Shown piece by piece: positions 1 through 6,140 of a stretch of 7,922 nt of DNA. The notes beneath the pieces were generated by a model. That model did no database searches, was not told the origin of the DNA, and saw only the letters and a list, made by a program, of their open reading frames with translations. Position numbers and translations under genes: made by a program. Source of the stretch: DASWUD01 sp036401755 (lineage in GTDB: Bacteria > Pseudomonadota > Gammaproteobacteria > Thiohalomonadales > Thiohalomonadaceae). Location: contig DASWUD010000056.1 of the NCBI GenBank assembly GCA_036401755.1, positions 1-7,922 on the forward strand, read 5' to 3'. Positions within the stretch are counted from its first letter, which is position 1, and each line of letters begins with the position of its first letter.

Positions 1-1071
1 GAACTCGAAGCGAAGAAGAAGATCGAAGAGGTGGCTCCACTCAGAACGCGCTATTTTACTATCAATTACGCCAAAGCCACTGATATCGCATCCCTGCTTA
101 AGGGTGAGAAGAACACCATTCTTTCGCCGCGCGGTAGTGTCACCATTGATAGCCGTACGAATACGTTGATGATTCTTGATACTGACGAGAAATTGGCAGA
201 GTTGGAAGCTTTGATAAAGAGACTGGACATTCCGGTCCGCCAAGTTCTGATTGAATCGCGTGTGGTTATTGCCACCAGCTCCTATAGTAAAGAGTTGGGT
301 AGTAGATTTGGTGTTACAGACATCAGTAACAACCCGCCTGGCTCTGGTGGTCAAGGAGCAATAGCCACGTCGGGAACATTGGCCAGCACCAATACGATAG
401 CTAATAATGTTATTGCCAACAACAACACGATACCCAATCCAGCGGTTTCTGCCTTCGCAGGGACGGGGGCATCACGCCTCAATACCGACTTCGCTGCAAC
501 TGGGAACGCAGCAAGTATAGCGCTTGCTGTACTAGGCGCTGACTATCTGGTAGATCTCGAGCTTTCTGCGCTGCAACAGGAAGGCAAAGGTGAGGTGCTG
601 TCCAATCCGCGCGTCATCACTGCTAATCAGAAGGAGGCAATGATCAAGCAGGGGATTGAGATTCCGTATCAATCTTCCACAGGCACAGGTACTAATTCAA
701 TACCAAAAATCGAGTTCAAGGAAGCTGATCTGATCATGAAGGTTACACCACACATTACCCCAGATGATCGGATCATTATGGACCTCAATGTGAAGAAGGA
801 TAACGTTGGCGGGTACTTTGCGGGGCAACCATCAATCGATCGTCGAGAAATCAACACGCAAGTCCTGGTCAAGAGTGGAGAGACAGTTGTGCTGGGTGGG
901 GTTTATGAGCAGAGCCGTACAGATGATATGGAGAAGGTGCCCTTGTTGGGAGATATCCCGCTCCTTGGCGCACTATTCAGATATAAGAAGAACACTAGTG
1001 CACAATCTGAACTATTGATTTTTGTAACGCCGAAAATCCTCAAGCAGAGCTTGCAAGCAGGTCTTAATTAA
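1..1071 (+). CDS. pilQ: Type IV pilus secretin PilQ, C-terminal part (5' end outside window)
   Basis: The frame is open from base 1 and gives 356 residues up to a TAA stop, about the last half of a typical PilQ. PilQ forms the multimeric outer-membrane channel through which type IV pili are extruded and retracted. Residues about 14-75 look like a short secretin N-type domain (RTRYF...YAKATDIASLL, then a beta-rich stretch ending DIPVRQVLIESRVV). Residues about 110-168 are a low-complexity Asn/Ala/Thr/Gly-rich segment. Residues about 179-350 are the secretin core, with EVLSNPRVIT, and VPLLGDIPLLGALFRYK near residue 313, matching the secretin signature. An internal GTG at base 31 is not the start, because the frame continues upstream (ELEAKKKIEE). 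The gene sits directly before aroK, as pilMNOPQ does in many Gammaproteobacteria. A hand-counted line is about 48% GC. Identification is strong; only the N-terminal domains and signal peptide are unseen. Confidence 0.95.
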   Translation, partial: ELEAKKKIEEVAPLRTRYFTINYAKATDIASLLKGEKNTILSPRGSVTIDSRTNTLMILDTDEKLAELEALIKRLDIPVRQVLIESRVVIATSSYSKELGSRFGVTDISNNPPGSGGQGAIATSGTLASTNTIANNVIANNNTIPNPAVSAFAGTGASRLNTDFAATGNAASIALAVLGADYLVDLELSALQQEGKGEVLSNPRVITANQKEAMIKQGIEIPYQSSTGTGTNSIPKIEFKEADLIMKVTPHITPDDRIIMDLNVKKDNVGGYFAGQPSIDRREINTQVLVKSGETVVLGGVYEQSRTDDMEKVPLLGDIPLLGALFRYKKNTSAQSELLIFVTPKILKQSLQAGLN

Positions 1072-1109
1072 AGAATGCATGCAAGGTATACTTGTTTAGC
1101 CTATATATT

Positions 1110-1643
1110 GTGACATCCAATAATATCTTTCTTGTCGGCCCCATGGGGGCCGGCAAGACCACCATCGGCCGGCAGTTGGCGACCACCCTCAAACTGGACT
1201 TCAAGGATAGTGACCACGAGATCGTGCGGCGCACGGGCGCCAGTATCCCCCTGATCTTCGAGATAGAGGGGGAGGAGGGGTTCCGTCGCAGGGAATCGGA
1301 GGTTATCGATGCGCTGACCCAAGAGCAAAATCTGGTATTGGCTACGGGAGGCGGTGCGGTACTTCGTGAAGAAAATCGTCACCATCTTATGCAGCGGGGA
1401 ACCGTTATCTATCTTTACGCCTCAATTGATCAACTGTTGTTGCGCACCTCCAAGGACAGAAATCGGCCGCTGTTACAGACGACCGATCCGCGTGCCAAGC
1501 TGGAGCAATTGATGGAGCAGCGCGACCCCCTCTATCGTGAGGTGGCAGACATGGTGGTGCACACCGATGAGCGGTCGATCCGCAGTGTCATCAAGGAGAT
1601 CCTGGTGCGGTTACGGGAGCATCGCAAGGATAAGCTGGCCTGA
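1110..1643 (+). CDS. aroK: Shikimate kinase I
   Basis: AroK phosphorylates shikimate at the 3-hydroxyl using ATP, the fifth step of the cytosolic chorismate pathway. From the GTG at 1110 the protein has 177 residues, close to the usual 170-175. Visible motifs are the Walker A loop GPMGAGKT (residues 10-17), DSD (33-35) and FRRRE (58-62) for shikimate binding, the GGG loop (80-82), and a lid region with RNRPLL (117-122). The C-terminal part has RDPLYREVAD. The opening NNIFLVGPMGAGK matches recalled gammaproteobacterial AroK proteins, which have only about five residues before it, and this favours GTG 1110. An in-frame TTG at 1092 is the rival: it has AAGG at 1083-1086 with a five-base gap, whereas GTG 1110 has no clear Shine-Dalgarno. 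The gene follows pilQ by 38 bases and precedes aroB, the common aroKB pair. The function is secure; the start is uncertain. Confidence 0.93.
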   Translation: MTSNNIFLVGPMGAGKTTIGRQLATTLKLDFKDSDHEIVRRTGASIPLIFEIEGEEGFRRRESEVIDALTQEQNLVLATGGGAVLREENRHHLMQRGTVIYLYASIDQLLLRTSKDRNRPLLQTTDPRAKLEQLMEQRDPLYREVADMVVHTDERSIRSVIKEILVRLREHRKDKLA

Positions 1644-1668
1644 CTTAATCAGAACAATCGGATATATT
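1640..1668 (+). promoter_or_regulatory. Candidate sigma-70 promoter before aroB
   Basis: CTGACT (1640-1645, overlapping the aroK stop codon) and TATATT (1663-1668) are 17 bases apart. They match the -35 and -10 consensus at four and five of six positions. The predicted start falls near 1675, inside the run of C residues. It would allow aroB and downstream genes to be transcribed apart from pilQ-aroK. This is pattern matching in a short AT-rich gap, so the call is weak. Confidence 0.3.
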
Positions 1669-1673
1669 TATCT

Positions 1674-1689
1674 CCCCCCCCCCCTTTTT
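1674..1689 (+). repeat. Homopolymer tract C11 followed by T5
   Basis: Eleven consecutive C (1674-1684) are followed by five T (1685-1689) in the 58-base gap between aroK and aroB, ending 12 bases before the aroB ATG. No Shine-Dalgarno lies between the tract and the start codon. Tracts of this length are prone to slippage in replication and sequencing, so the exact number of C may vary or be miscalled. Any functional role is inference. Confidence 0.85.
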
Positions 1690-1701
1690 CATGACGCACC
1701 C

Positions 1702-2778
1702 ATGAATACGCTCAATGTTGATCTAGGACCACGCAGCTACCCCATTTACATCGGAAGTGGACTGCTGGGCCGTGAAGAGATCGTTGCCCCGTTCATTAAG
1801 GGCAAACAGGTCATGATCGTCACCAACGAGACCGTCGCCCCTCTCTATCTGGAAAAGGCGGCGCGCTCCTTCAAGGCATTCACTCTCAGACAGGTGATCC
1901 TGCCAGATGGTGAGCAGTACAAGACGCTTGAGGTTCTCAACATGGTGTTCGATGCACTGCTTGCCAACCATTTCGACCGTGGCTGTACCCTGGTCGCATT
2001 GGGCGGTGGAGTTGTCGGCGATATGACGGGCTTTGCCGCCGCCAGCTATCAGCGTGGCGTCAATTTCATACAGATGCCCACTACCCTGTTGGCTCAAGTG
2101 GATTCATCCGTCGGCGGCAAGACCGGTGTTAATCATCCTCTCGGCAAGAACATGATAGGCGCCTTTCATCAGCCGCGCTGTGTCGTGGCTGATACAGACA
2201 CGTTGCTAACGCTGGATGATAGACAACTGCGTGCCGGAATCGCCGAAGTGATTAAGTACGGATTGATCGATGATCCAGAGTTTTTTGACTGGCTCGAAAA
2301 TAACATACCGTTGCTGCTCGCACGTAACGCTGAGGCACTGGCCTATGCTATCGAGCGCTCTTGCCGCGACAAGGCACGAGTAGTTGCCGCAGACGAACGC
2401 GAGAGCGGCAACCGTGCACTACTTAACCTTGGTCACACCTTTGGTCATGCCATAGAGACAGGAATGGGCTACGGTGAGTGGCTCCATGGCGAGGCGGTCG
2501 CCACGGGCATGCTGCTCGCCGCCGAACTGTCGGGGCGCATGGGGTGGATGAGTAGTAGTGAGACAGAACGAGTGCGCCAATTACTTAGCCGCGCTGGTTT
2601 GCCCACCGAACCTCCCCGCGAGCTGGATGGCAAGGGATTCCTGGAGTTGATGGCGGTCGACAAGAAGGTGATCGACGGGCGGATGCGCCTTGTACTGATG
2701 AAAGGGATCGGGCACTCGGTGCTTACCGAGCAGGCCACAGCAGATGATATCGTCGCGACCATCGAGGCCCACCGGTAA
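1702..2778 (+). CDS. aroB: 3-dehydroquinate synthase
   Basis: AroB converts DAHP to 3-dehydroquinate using NAD+ and a divalent metal, the second step of the chorismate pathway. The ATG at 1702 gives 358 residues, close to the usual 360, and begins MNTLNVDLGPRSYPI as the family does. The frame stays open upstream to about 1537 only because it overlaps aroK. Visible features are DGEQYK (69-74), the NAD-binding GGGVVGD (101-107), the substrate-site stretch QVDSSVGGKTGVNHPLGKN, and the metal ligands E182 (AEVIKYG), H245 (NLGHTFGH) and H262 (WLHGEAV), which fall at family-typical positions. No Shine-Dalgarno is seen before the ATG; a C11T5 pyrimidine tract lies 12 bases upstream instead. It follows aroK by 58 bases and dgt starts 11 bases after its stop, so co-transcription with dgt is likely. 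Confidence 0.97.
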   Translation: MNTLNVDLGPRSYPIYIGSGLLGREEIVAPFIKGKQVMIVTNETVAPLYLEKAARSFKAFTLRQVILPDGEQYKTLEVLNMVFDALLANHFDRGCTLVALGGGVVGDMTGFAAASYQRGVNFIQMPTTLLAQVDSSVGGKTGVNHPLGKNMIGAFHQPRCVVADTDTLLTLDDRQLRAGIAEVIKYGLIDDPEFFDWLENNIPLLLARNAEALAYAIERSCRDKARVVAADERESGNRALLNLGHTFGHAIETGMGYGEWLHGEAVATGMLLAAELSGRMGWMSSSETERVRQLLSRAGLPTEPPRELDGKGFLELMAVDKKVIDGRMRLVLMKGIGHSVLTEQATADDIVATIEAHR

Positions 2779-2782
2779 GGTG
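2776..2782 (+). promoter_or_regulatory. Ribosome binding site deciding the dgt start
   Basis: TAAGGTG overlaps the aroB stop codon. It ends seven bases before the ATG at 2790 but only one base before the ATG at 2784. The spacing favours 2790 as the dgt start and suggests translation coupled to the end of aroB. Confidence 0.5.
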
Positions 2783-2789
2783 TATGCGC

Positions 2790-3944
2790 ATGAGTGAGAC
2801 ACTGGCTCCTTATGCGGCATCAGATGAAAAGTCGCTGGGGCGTCGCTTTACAGAACCACGCCCGCAATACCGCTCGGAGTTTCAGCGCGACCGGGATCGC
2901 ATTGTGCACTCCTCGGCATTTCGTCGCCTGGAATATAAAACCCAGGTATTCGTCAATCACGAAGGGGACATGTTTCGCACCAGGCTAACGCATTCCCTGG
3001 AGGTTGCACAAATCGGCCGTGCTATCGCACGCGCATTGCGTGTCAACGAGGACCTTACCGAAGCAATCAGCTTGGCGCACGATTTGGGGCATACACCCTT
3101 TGGTCATGCAGGTCAGGATGCACTCAACGAGTGCATGAAAGAGTATGGTGGCTTTGAACACAACCTGCAGTCACTACGGGTGGTGGATGAGCTGGAAGAG
3201 AAGTATGCAGATTTCAACGGACTCAATCTAACCTTTGAATGTCGTGAGGGTATTCTCAAGCACTGTTCAGTGCAGAATGCGCGGCAGCTGGGTGATGTGG
3301 GTAAACGGTTTCTGACCGATAAACAACCCGGCATAGAGGCACAGATCGCCAATATCGCCGATGCCATTGCCTACAATAATCATGATGTTGACGATGGTTT
3401 GCGCGCCGGCTTGATTAGCGTCGAGCAGCTGCGCGAAATAGGGTTATTTGACGAACAATTTCAGATCGTGCAACAGACCTATCCCGAGCTGGCAGGTAAG
3501 CGGCTGGTGCATGAAATCATCCGGCGCATGATTAATCAACAGGTCGTGGATCTATTGCGGCATAGCCAGCAACAGTTGAACGAGGCTGCGCCACGTGACA
3601 TTGATGAAGTGCGGGCACACGGTAGGCCACTTATCGATTTTTCACGAGTGATGGCAGACAAGCATCATGCGCTGAAAAAATTTTTGCGCGAAAACCTCTA
3701 TCGTCACTTCCGCGTTCATCGGGTGGCGACAAAGTCTCAGCGCATGGTACGCGAGCTGTTCGAGACACTCCTTAACGATATACGACTGCTACCGATGGGA
3801 CATCAGCACAAAGCCAGACAAATGGAAAGCGAGCTGGGTGTTTCCGGCAGGGCCCGGGCGGTAGCCGACTACATCGCTGGAATGACCGATCGCTATGCGT
3901 TTGTGGAGTATCGCAAATTGTGCCAGATTTCGGAGCTCTCCTAG
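2790..3944 (+). CDS. dgt: dGTPase-family deoxynucleotide triphosphohydrolase (HD domain)
   Basis: Proteins of this family hydrolyse dNTPs, classically dGTP, to the deoxynucleoside and triphosphate, and so adjust dNTP pools in the cytosol. From the ATG at 2790 the product has 384 residues and starts MSETLAPYA; ATG 2784 would add two residues. The signature N-terminal region R-D-R-D-R-I-V-H-S-S-A-F-R-R-L (33-47) is followed by the HD-domain metal ligands H68 (RTRLTHSLEV), H97-D98 (LAHDLGHTPFGH) and D191 (NIADAIAYNNHD). The length and sequence fit the shorter dGTPase-like subfamily found widely in bacteria rather than the roughly 505-residue E. coli Dgt, so the preferred nucleotide is not certain. 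The gene starts 11 bases after aroB and is probably in its transcript. Its position between aroB and a damX-like gene differs from the E. coli order. Family assignment is strong; substrate specificity is inferred. Confidence 0.93.
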   Translation: MSETLAPYAASDEKSLGRRFTEPRPQYRSEFQRDRDRIVHSSAFRRLEYKTQVFVNHEGDMFRTRLTHSLEVAQIGRAIARALRVNEDLTEAISLAHDLGHTPFGHAGQDALNECMKEYGGFEHNLQSLRVVDELEEKYADFNGLNLTFECREGILKHCSVQNARQLGDVGKRFLTDKQPGIEAQIANIADAIAYNNHDVDDGLRAGLISVEQLREIGLFDEQFQIVQQTYPELAGKRLVHEIIRRMINQQVVDLLRHSQQQLNEAAPRDIDEVRAHGRPLIDFSRVMADKHHALKKFLRENLYRHFRVHRVATKSQRMVRELFETLLNDIRLLPMGHQHKARQMESELGVSGRARAVADYIAGMTDRYAFVEYRKLCQISELS

Positions 3945-3996
3945 GCGAGAGTCGCCCATGACGGCTTGCGGGTGTTGAGCACAAAAAGTCCTCTCG

Positions 3997-4251
3997 ATGC
4001 GCATCTTTCTGCAGACCCCGCCTACCCTTGATGGAGCAACACGGTTCTACCATCTGTTTCTTCAGCAGGATCTGCTGGACGGCTGGTCTTTGGTTAGGGA
4101 GTGGGGGTTTCAGGGGACCTCTGGCAGAGTACAAAGGGAACTCTATCCATCTCGCGAAGCGGCTGCCGAGGCGATGCTCAAGGTGCGAGACCAGCAGCTC
4201 AAGCGCGGCTATCTCGTCATGTTCATGCAGGGTGAGGAACCTCCCTGCTAA
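3997..4251 (+). CDS. Small WGR-domain protein
   Basis: This encodes 84 residues from the ATG at 3997. Residues about 15-75 look like a single WGR domain: TRFYHLFLQQDLLDGW (15-30), then LVREWGFQG (32-40), an R-x-x-x-x-Y pattern (R44-Y50 region), and a helix SREAAAEAMLKVRDQQLKRG. The domain is named for Trp-Gly-Arg, but here the triplet is W36-G37-F38. WGR domains occur in PARPs, where they bind DNA ends and help activation, and in stand-alone bacterial proteins of unknown role. The protein has no signal peptide or membrane segment, so it is probably cytoplasmic. It lies 52 bases after dgt and 23 bases before the damX-like gene on the same strand, which suggests co-transcription. No good Shine-Dalgarno is visible. 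The domain call is by eye from the F-Y-x-L and D-G-W-x-L-V-R-x-W-G pattern; the function is unknown. Confidence 0.78.
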   Translation: MRIFLQTPPTLDGATRFYHLFLQQDLLDGWSLVREWGFQGTSGRVQRELYPSREAAAEAMLKVRDQQLKRGYLVMFMQGEEPPC

Positions 4252-4274
4252 ATAGCACCTCTTTGGCATATTCG

Positions 4275-5966
4275 ATGGAAAACAGACTCACATCGCCAGA
4301 GACTGCGCGATTTCTAAATAAAGATTCGGTTCGGCTGTTGCAGGCCCTCCATGAGTTTGTCATTGCCGGCAGTGGTCTTATGCTGGTGTGCGGACCTCGG
4401 GGTAGTGGAAAGTCAGAGCTGCTGGATCAGTTTGTGCAAAACTCAGCACATCATTGGCGCCTATGCCGCACCAGTGCCAGGGCCAATCCGGATGGGGGGA
4501 TTCTGCTGGCGCGTATCGCGAACTGTTTCGATCTCCGACTCTTCGAGAGGGGGGGGAAGGATCCCGTGGCACAACTGCACGAGCGACTAGCTGATATTGA
4601 GCGCTCGATGATCCCGGTAATTGCTATCGATGATGCCGAACAGTTGAGCGATGAGGCGGTGGAGTGGCTCGGTCGCTTGCTTGCTCAATCTCAGCCCTCC
4701 AGCGGTCCGCGTATCGTATTATTCGGTGATCGAACCACACACCAGCGTCTGGCTGGCGGAGGCATCAAATTTCATCATATTGAGATTCAGCCGTTGGATT
4801 TACGCGACATCGGCGACTTTTTGCGTCATCTGCTGCACCTCTCCGGACACTCCGGCACCTTTCCCTTTTCACAACGCCAATTGCGACGCATCGAAAAAGA
4901 GAGTGGCGGATGGCCGGGCCGGATTCAGGGGGTCGCTCAAGAGCTTTTTGCCATAGAATGCTATACCGGACAACGATGGCGGTTTTCGGTAGTGGTGGTG
5001 CTGGCCTTGCTCGTGCTGGGGCTCGTCATCTTCTATTTTCACAAGACGAATGATGTGCAGGTGATGAGTACCGGCACACCGCCACAACAATCGCATGTTG
5101 CCGCGCCTGCAGAAGAGACCACGCCGCTGCTGTCGGGGACCGAGCATCACATGGATGAGACTGCCTCGGCACTGCCATCGGTCAGTGCCCTGCAAGCAGC
5201 TCCGGCGGTTGAGCCTGACCTCACGGGGGGTAACCCGGCTACCGAGCAAAGTCTCTCGCCCCGTCATGACGAAGTTTTGGAGAGTCCCGCTGCACAAGCG
5301 GCTCATATCGAGGGGGTTGCCTGGATAGAGCGGCAACCGCGTACGAACTATACACTGCAAGTGATGGTAGCCAGCGCGCCTGGTACCATCCTAGAGCTGG
5401 CGAAGGGAGCAGGTGATACGGCATCCCCCATGGCCGTGGCTAGTTTTACGCAGGATGGGCGGCAGCTCTCCTTGTTACTGTACGGCAGTTATGCCACACG
5501 CAGCGAAGCGGAAAGTGCCGCGACACGGGTGGAGGCGAGCTTTAGGATGCGCCCCTGGATCAGGCGTTTTGCGGCACTGCCGGCGCTGTCCGATAGTGCA
5601 ATCACTCCCTCCGCTGCATCGACCACCTCCGCCACTGCCAGTACTGCTACCTCTTCCGCCGCGGTGGCAGGGGCGGCATGGCTATGGAGTCGTAATCCAG
5701 GGCATTACACCATTCAGTTGATGGGCGACGGGCAGAGGAGTTCCCTGCACAACTTCGTCGCGCGTTATCATCCGGCCGGGCCGTTGGCCATGATACGTGT
5801 AGCGCGCGGGGGAGAGGCATGGCACCTGCTTGTGGCGGGCGAATATGAGAGCGCCGCAGAGGCGGCGGCGGCGGTAGCTGCACTGCCCGACGAGCTGAAG
5901 GCCCGTGCGCCATGGCCGCGGCAATTCTGCTCGCTGCAGGATCAGATGGCTGCGCTGGGCAACTGA
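4275..5966 (+). CDS. DamX-like protein: AAA ATPase domain, one TM helix, two SPOR domains
   Basis: This is a 563-residue protein from the ATG at 4275; a TTG four codons upstream is less likely. The N-terminal part (about 16-230) looks like an ExeA/GspA-type AAA ATPase, with Walker A GPRGSGKS (40-47) and Walker B VIAIDDAEQL (115-124). A transmembrane helix follows (about 237-255). A long Pro/Ala/Thr/Glu-rich linker (about 257-349) then leads to two SPOR-like modules. Module one runs W350 to W428 (NYTLQVM, LLLYGSY) and module two runs W469 to W547 (HYTIQLM, LLVAGEY). They are joined by a Ser/Ala/Thr-rich linker. SPOR domains bind denuded glycan at division septa, so the likely topology is ATPase inside and SPOR domains in the periplasm. 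E. coli DamX has one SPOR domain and no such ATPase domain; an ATPase-SPOR version occurs, from memory, in the same locus of Pseudomonas. The role in division is inferred from the family. Confidence 0.85.
   Translation: MENRLTSPETARFLNKDSVRLLQALHEFVIAGSGLMLVCGPRGSGKSELLDQFVQNSAHHWRLCRTSARANPDGGILLARIANCFDLRLFERGGKDPVAQLHERLADIERSMIPVIAIDDAEQLSDEAVEWLGRLLAQSQPSSGPRIVLFGDRTTHQRLAGGGIKFHHIEIQPLDLRDIGDFLRHLLHLSGHSGTFPFSQRQLRRIEKESGGWPGRIQGVAQELFAIECYTGQRWRFSVVVVLALLVLGLVIFYFHKTNDVQVMSTGTPPQQSHVAAPAEETTPLLSGTEHHMDETASALPSVSALQAAPAVEPDLTGGNPATEQSLSPRHDEVLESPAAQAAHIEGVAWIERQPRTNYTLQVMVASAPGTILELAKGAGDTASPMAVASFTQDGRQLSLLLYGSYATRSEAESAATRVEASFRMRPWIRRFAALPALSDSAITPSAASTTSATASTATSSAAVAGAAWLWSRNPGHYTIQLMGDGQRSSLHNFVARYHPAGPLAMIRVARGGEAWHLLVAGEYESAAEAAAAVAALPDELKARAPWPRQFCSLQDQMAALGN
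4549..4556 (+). repeat. G8 homopolymer inside the ATPase-SPOR gene
   Basis: Eight consecutive G lie within codons for residues 92-94 (R-G-G). The reading frame is intact on both sides here. Loss of one G would lead to a stop at 4588-4590, truncating the protein soon after Walker A. It could be a slippage-prone site or chance. Confidence 0.8.
5322..5915 (+). repeat. Tandem SPOR module duplication (protein-level repeat)
   Basis: Two copies of an about 79-residue module lie at 5322-5558 and 5679-5915. In each, Trp is followed nine residues later by Tyr in Y-T-x-Q-x-M, and a second Trp comes exactly 78 residues after the first (350 to 428, 469 to 547). Between the two Trp residues is an L-L-x-x-G-x-Y strand followed by an Ala/Glu-rich helix. 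Sequence identity is low outside these positions, so the duplication is old. The DNA itself is not a visible direct repeat. Confidence 0.75.
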
Positions 5967-6025
5967 GCCATATCGGGGGAAATAACCCTGCTTTCTGCCT
6001 GAATCGCGCTGCAGTCTGTCGCCAA

Positions 6026-6054
6026 TTGAACCGCCCCCCCCTCAGCAGTATACT
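6026..6054 (+). promoter_or_regulatory. Sigma-70-type promoter for gltB
   Basis: TTGAAC (6026-6031) and TATACT (6049-6054) are separated by exactly 17 bases, matching the consensus at four and five of six positions. The predicted start is near 6061, giving a leader of about 80 bases before the gltB GTG. Eight consecutive C (6034-6041) lie in the spacer. The -10 is inside the 10-base palindrome CAGTATACTG (6046-6055). Location in a 174-base gap before a large biosynthetic gene supports the call. Confidence 0.6.
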
Positions 6055-6067
6055 GTTCGGCCGTTTT

Positions 6068-6106
6068 GCCCGGACCATGGCACGAATAGCCTCGTCCATG
6101 CCGGGT
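6068..6106 (+). promoter_or_regulatory. Imperfect hairpin in the presumed gltB leader
   Basis: Pairing runs GCCCGG (6068-6073) with CCGGGT (6101-6106, last pair G-U), CATGG (6076-6080) with CCATG (6096-6100), and ACGA (6082-6085) with TCGT (6092-6095). The loop is ATAGCC. AC (6074-6075) and C (6081) are bulged. That is 15 pairs in 39 bases. No T-run follows, so it is not an intrinsic terminator. It lies between the predicted transcription start and the GTG, where it could affect mRNA stability or translation. Confidence 0.5.
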
Positions 6107-6140
6107 TTGGTAGCCAACGCAACGAGTCAAATAGCCGGCC

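Noticed and set aside
1064..1092. TTAATT-17-TATACT as an aroK promoter
   Set aside because: The -35 matches the consensus at only three of six positions, and the gap after pilQ is only 38 bases, so read-through from pilQ is simpler.
1537..1701. Upstream extension of the aroB frame into aroK
   Set aside because: The added residues have no AroB similarity, and the family start MNTLNVDLG fits the ATG at 1702. The extension is a shadow of aroK plus the C tract.
3936..3996. Short inverted repeats around the dgt stop (GGCGA-GAG-TCGCC at 3944-3956, CTCTC/GAGAG, and CGAGAG with CTCTCG before the WGR gene)
   Set aside because: Stems are only five to six pairs, no T-run follows, and the genes on both sides are closely spaced. 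Not enough for a terminator or attenuator.
4869..5360. A 163-codon minus-strand frame opposite the damX-like gene
   Set aside because: It lies inside a + strand gene with clear domains and shows no motif, signal or membrane feature of its own.
5975..5996. GGG-CCC pairing with nearby T residues after the damX-like gene, as a possible terminator
   Set aside because: Only three pairs and a broken T stretch; no stable stem.
6078..6093. TGGCACG at 6078-6084, a perfect sigma-54 -24 element, before gltB
   Set aside because: The required -12 element with GC at the right spacing is missing (bases 6089-6093 are GCCTC). The bases also form part of the leader hairpin.
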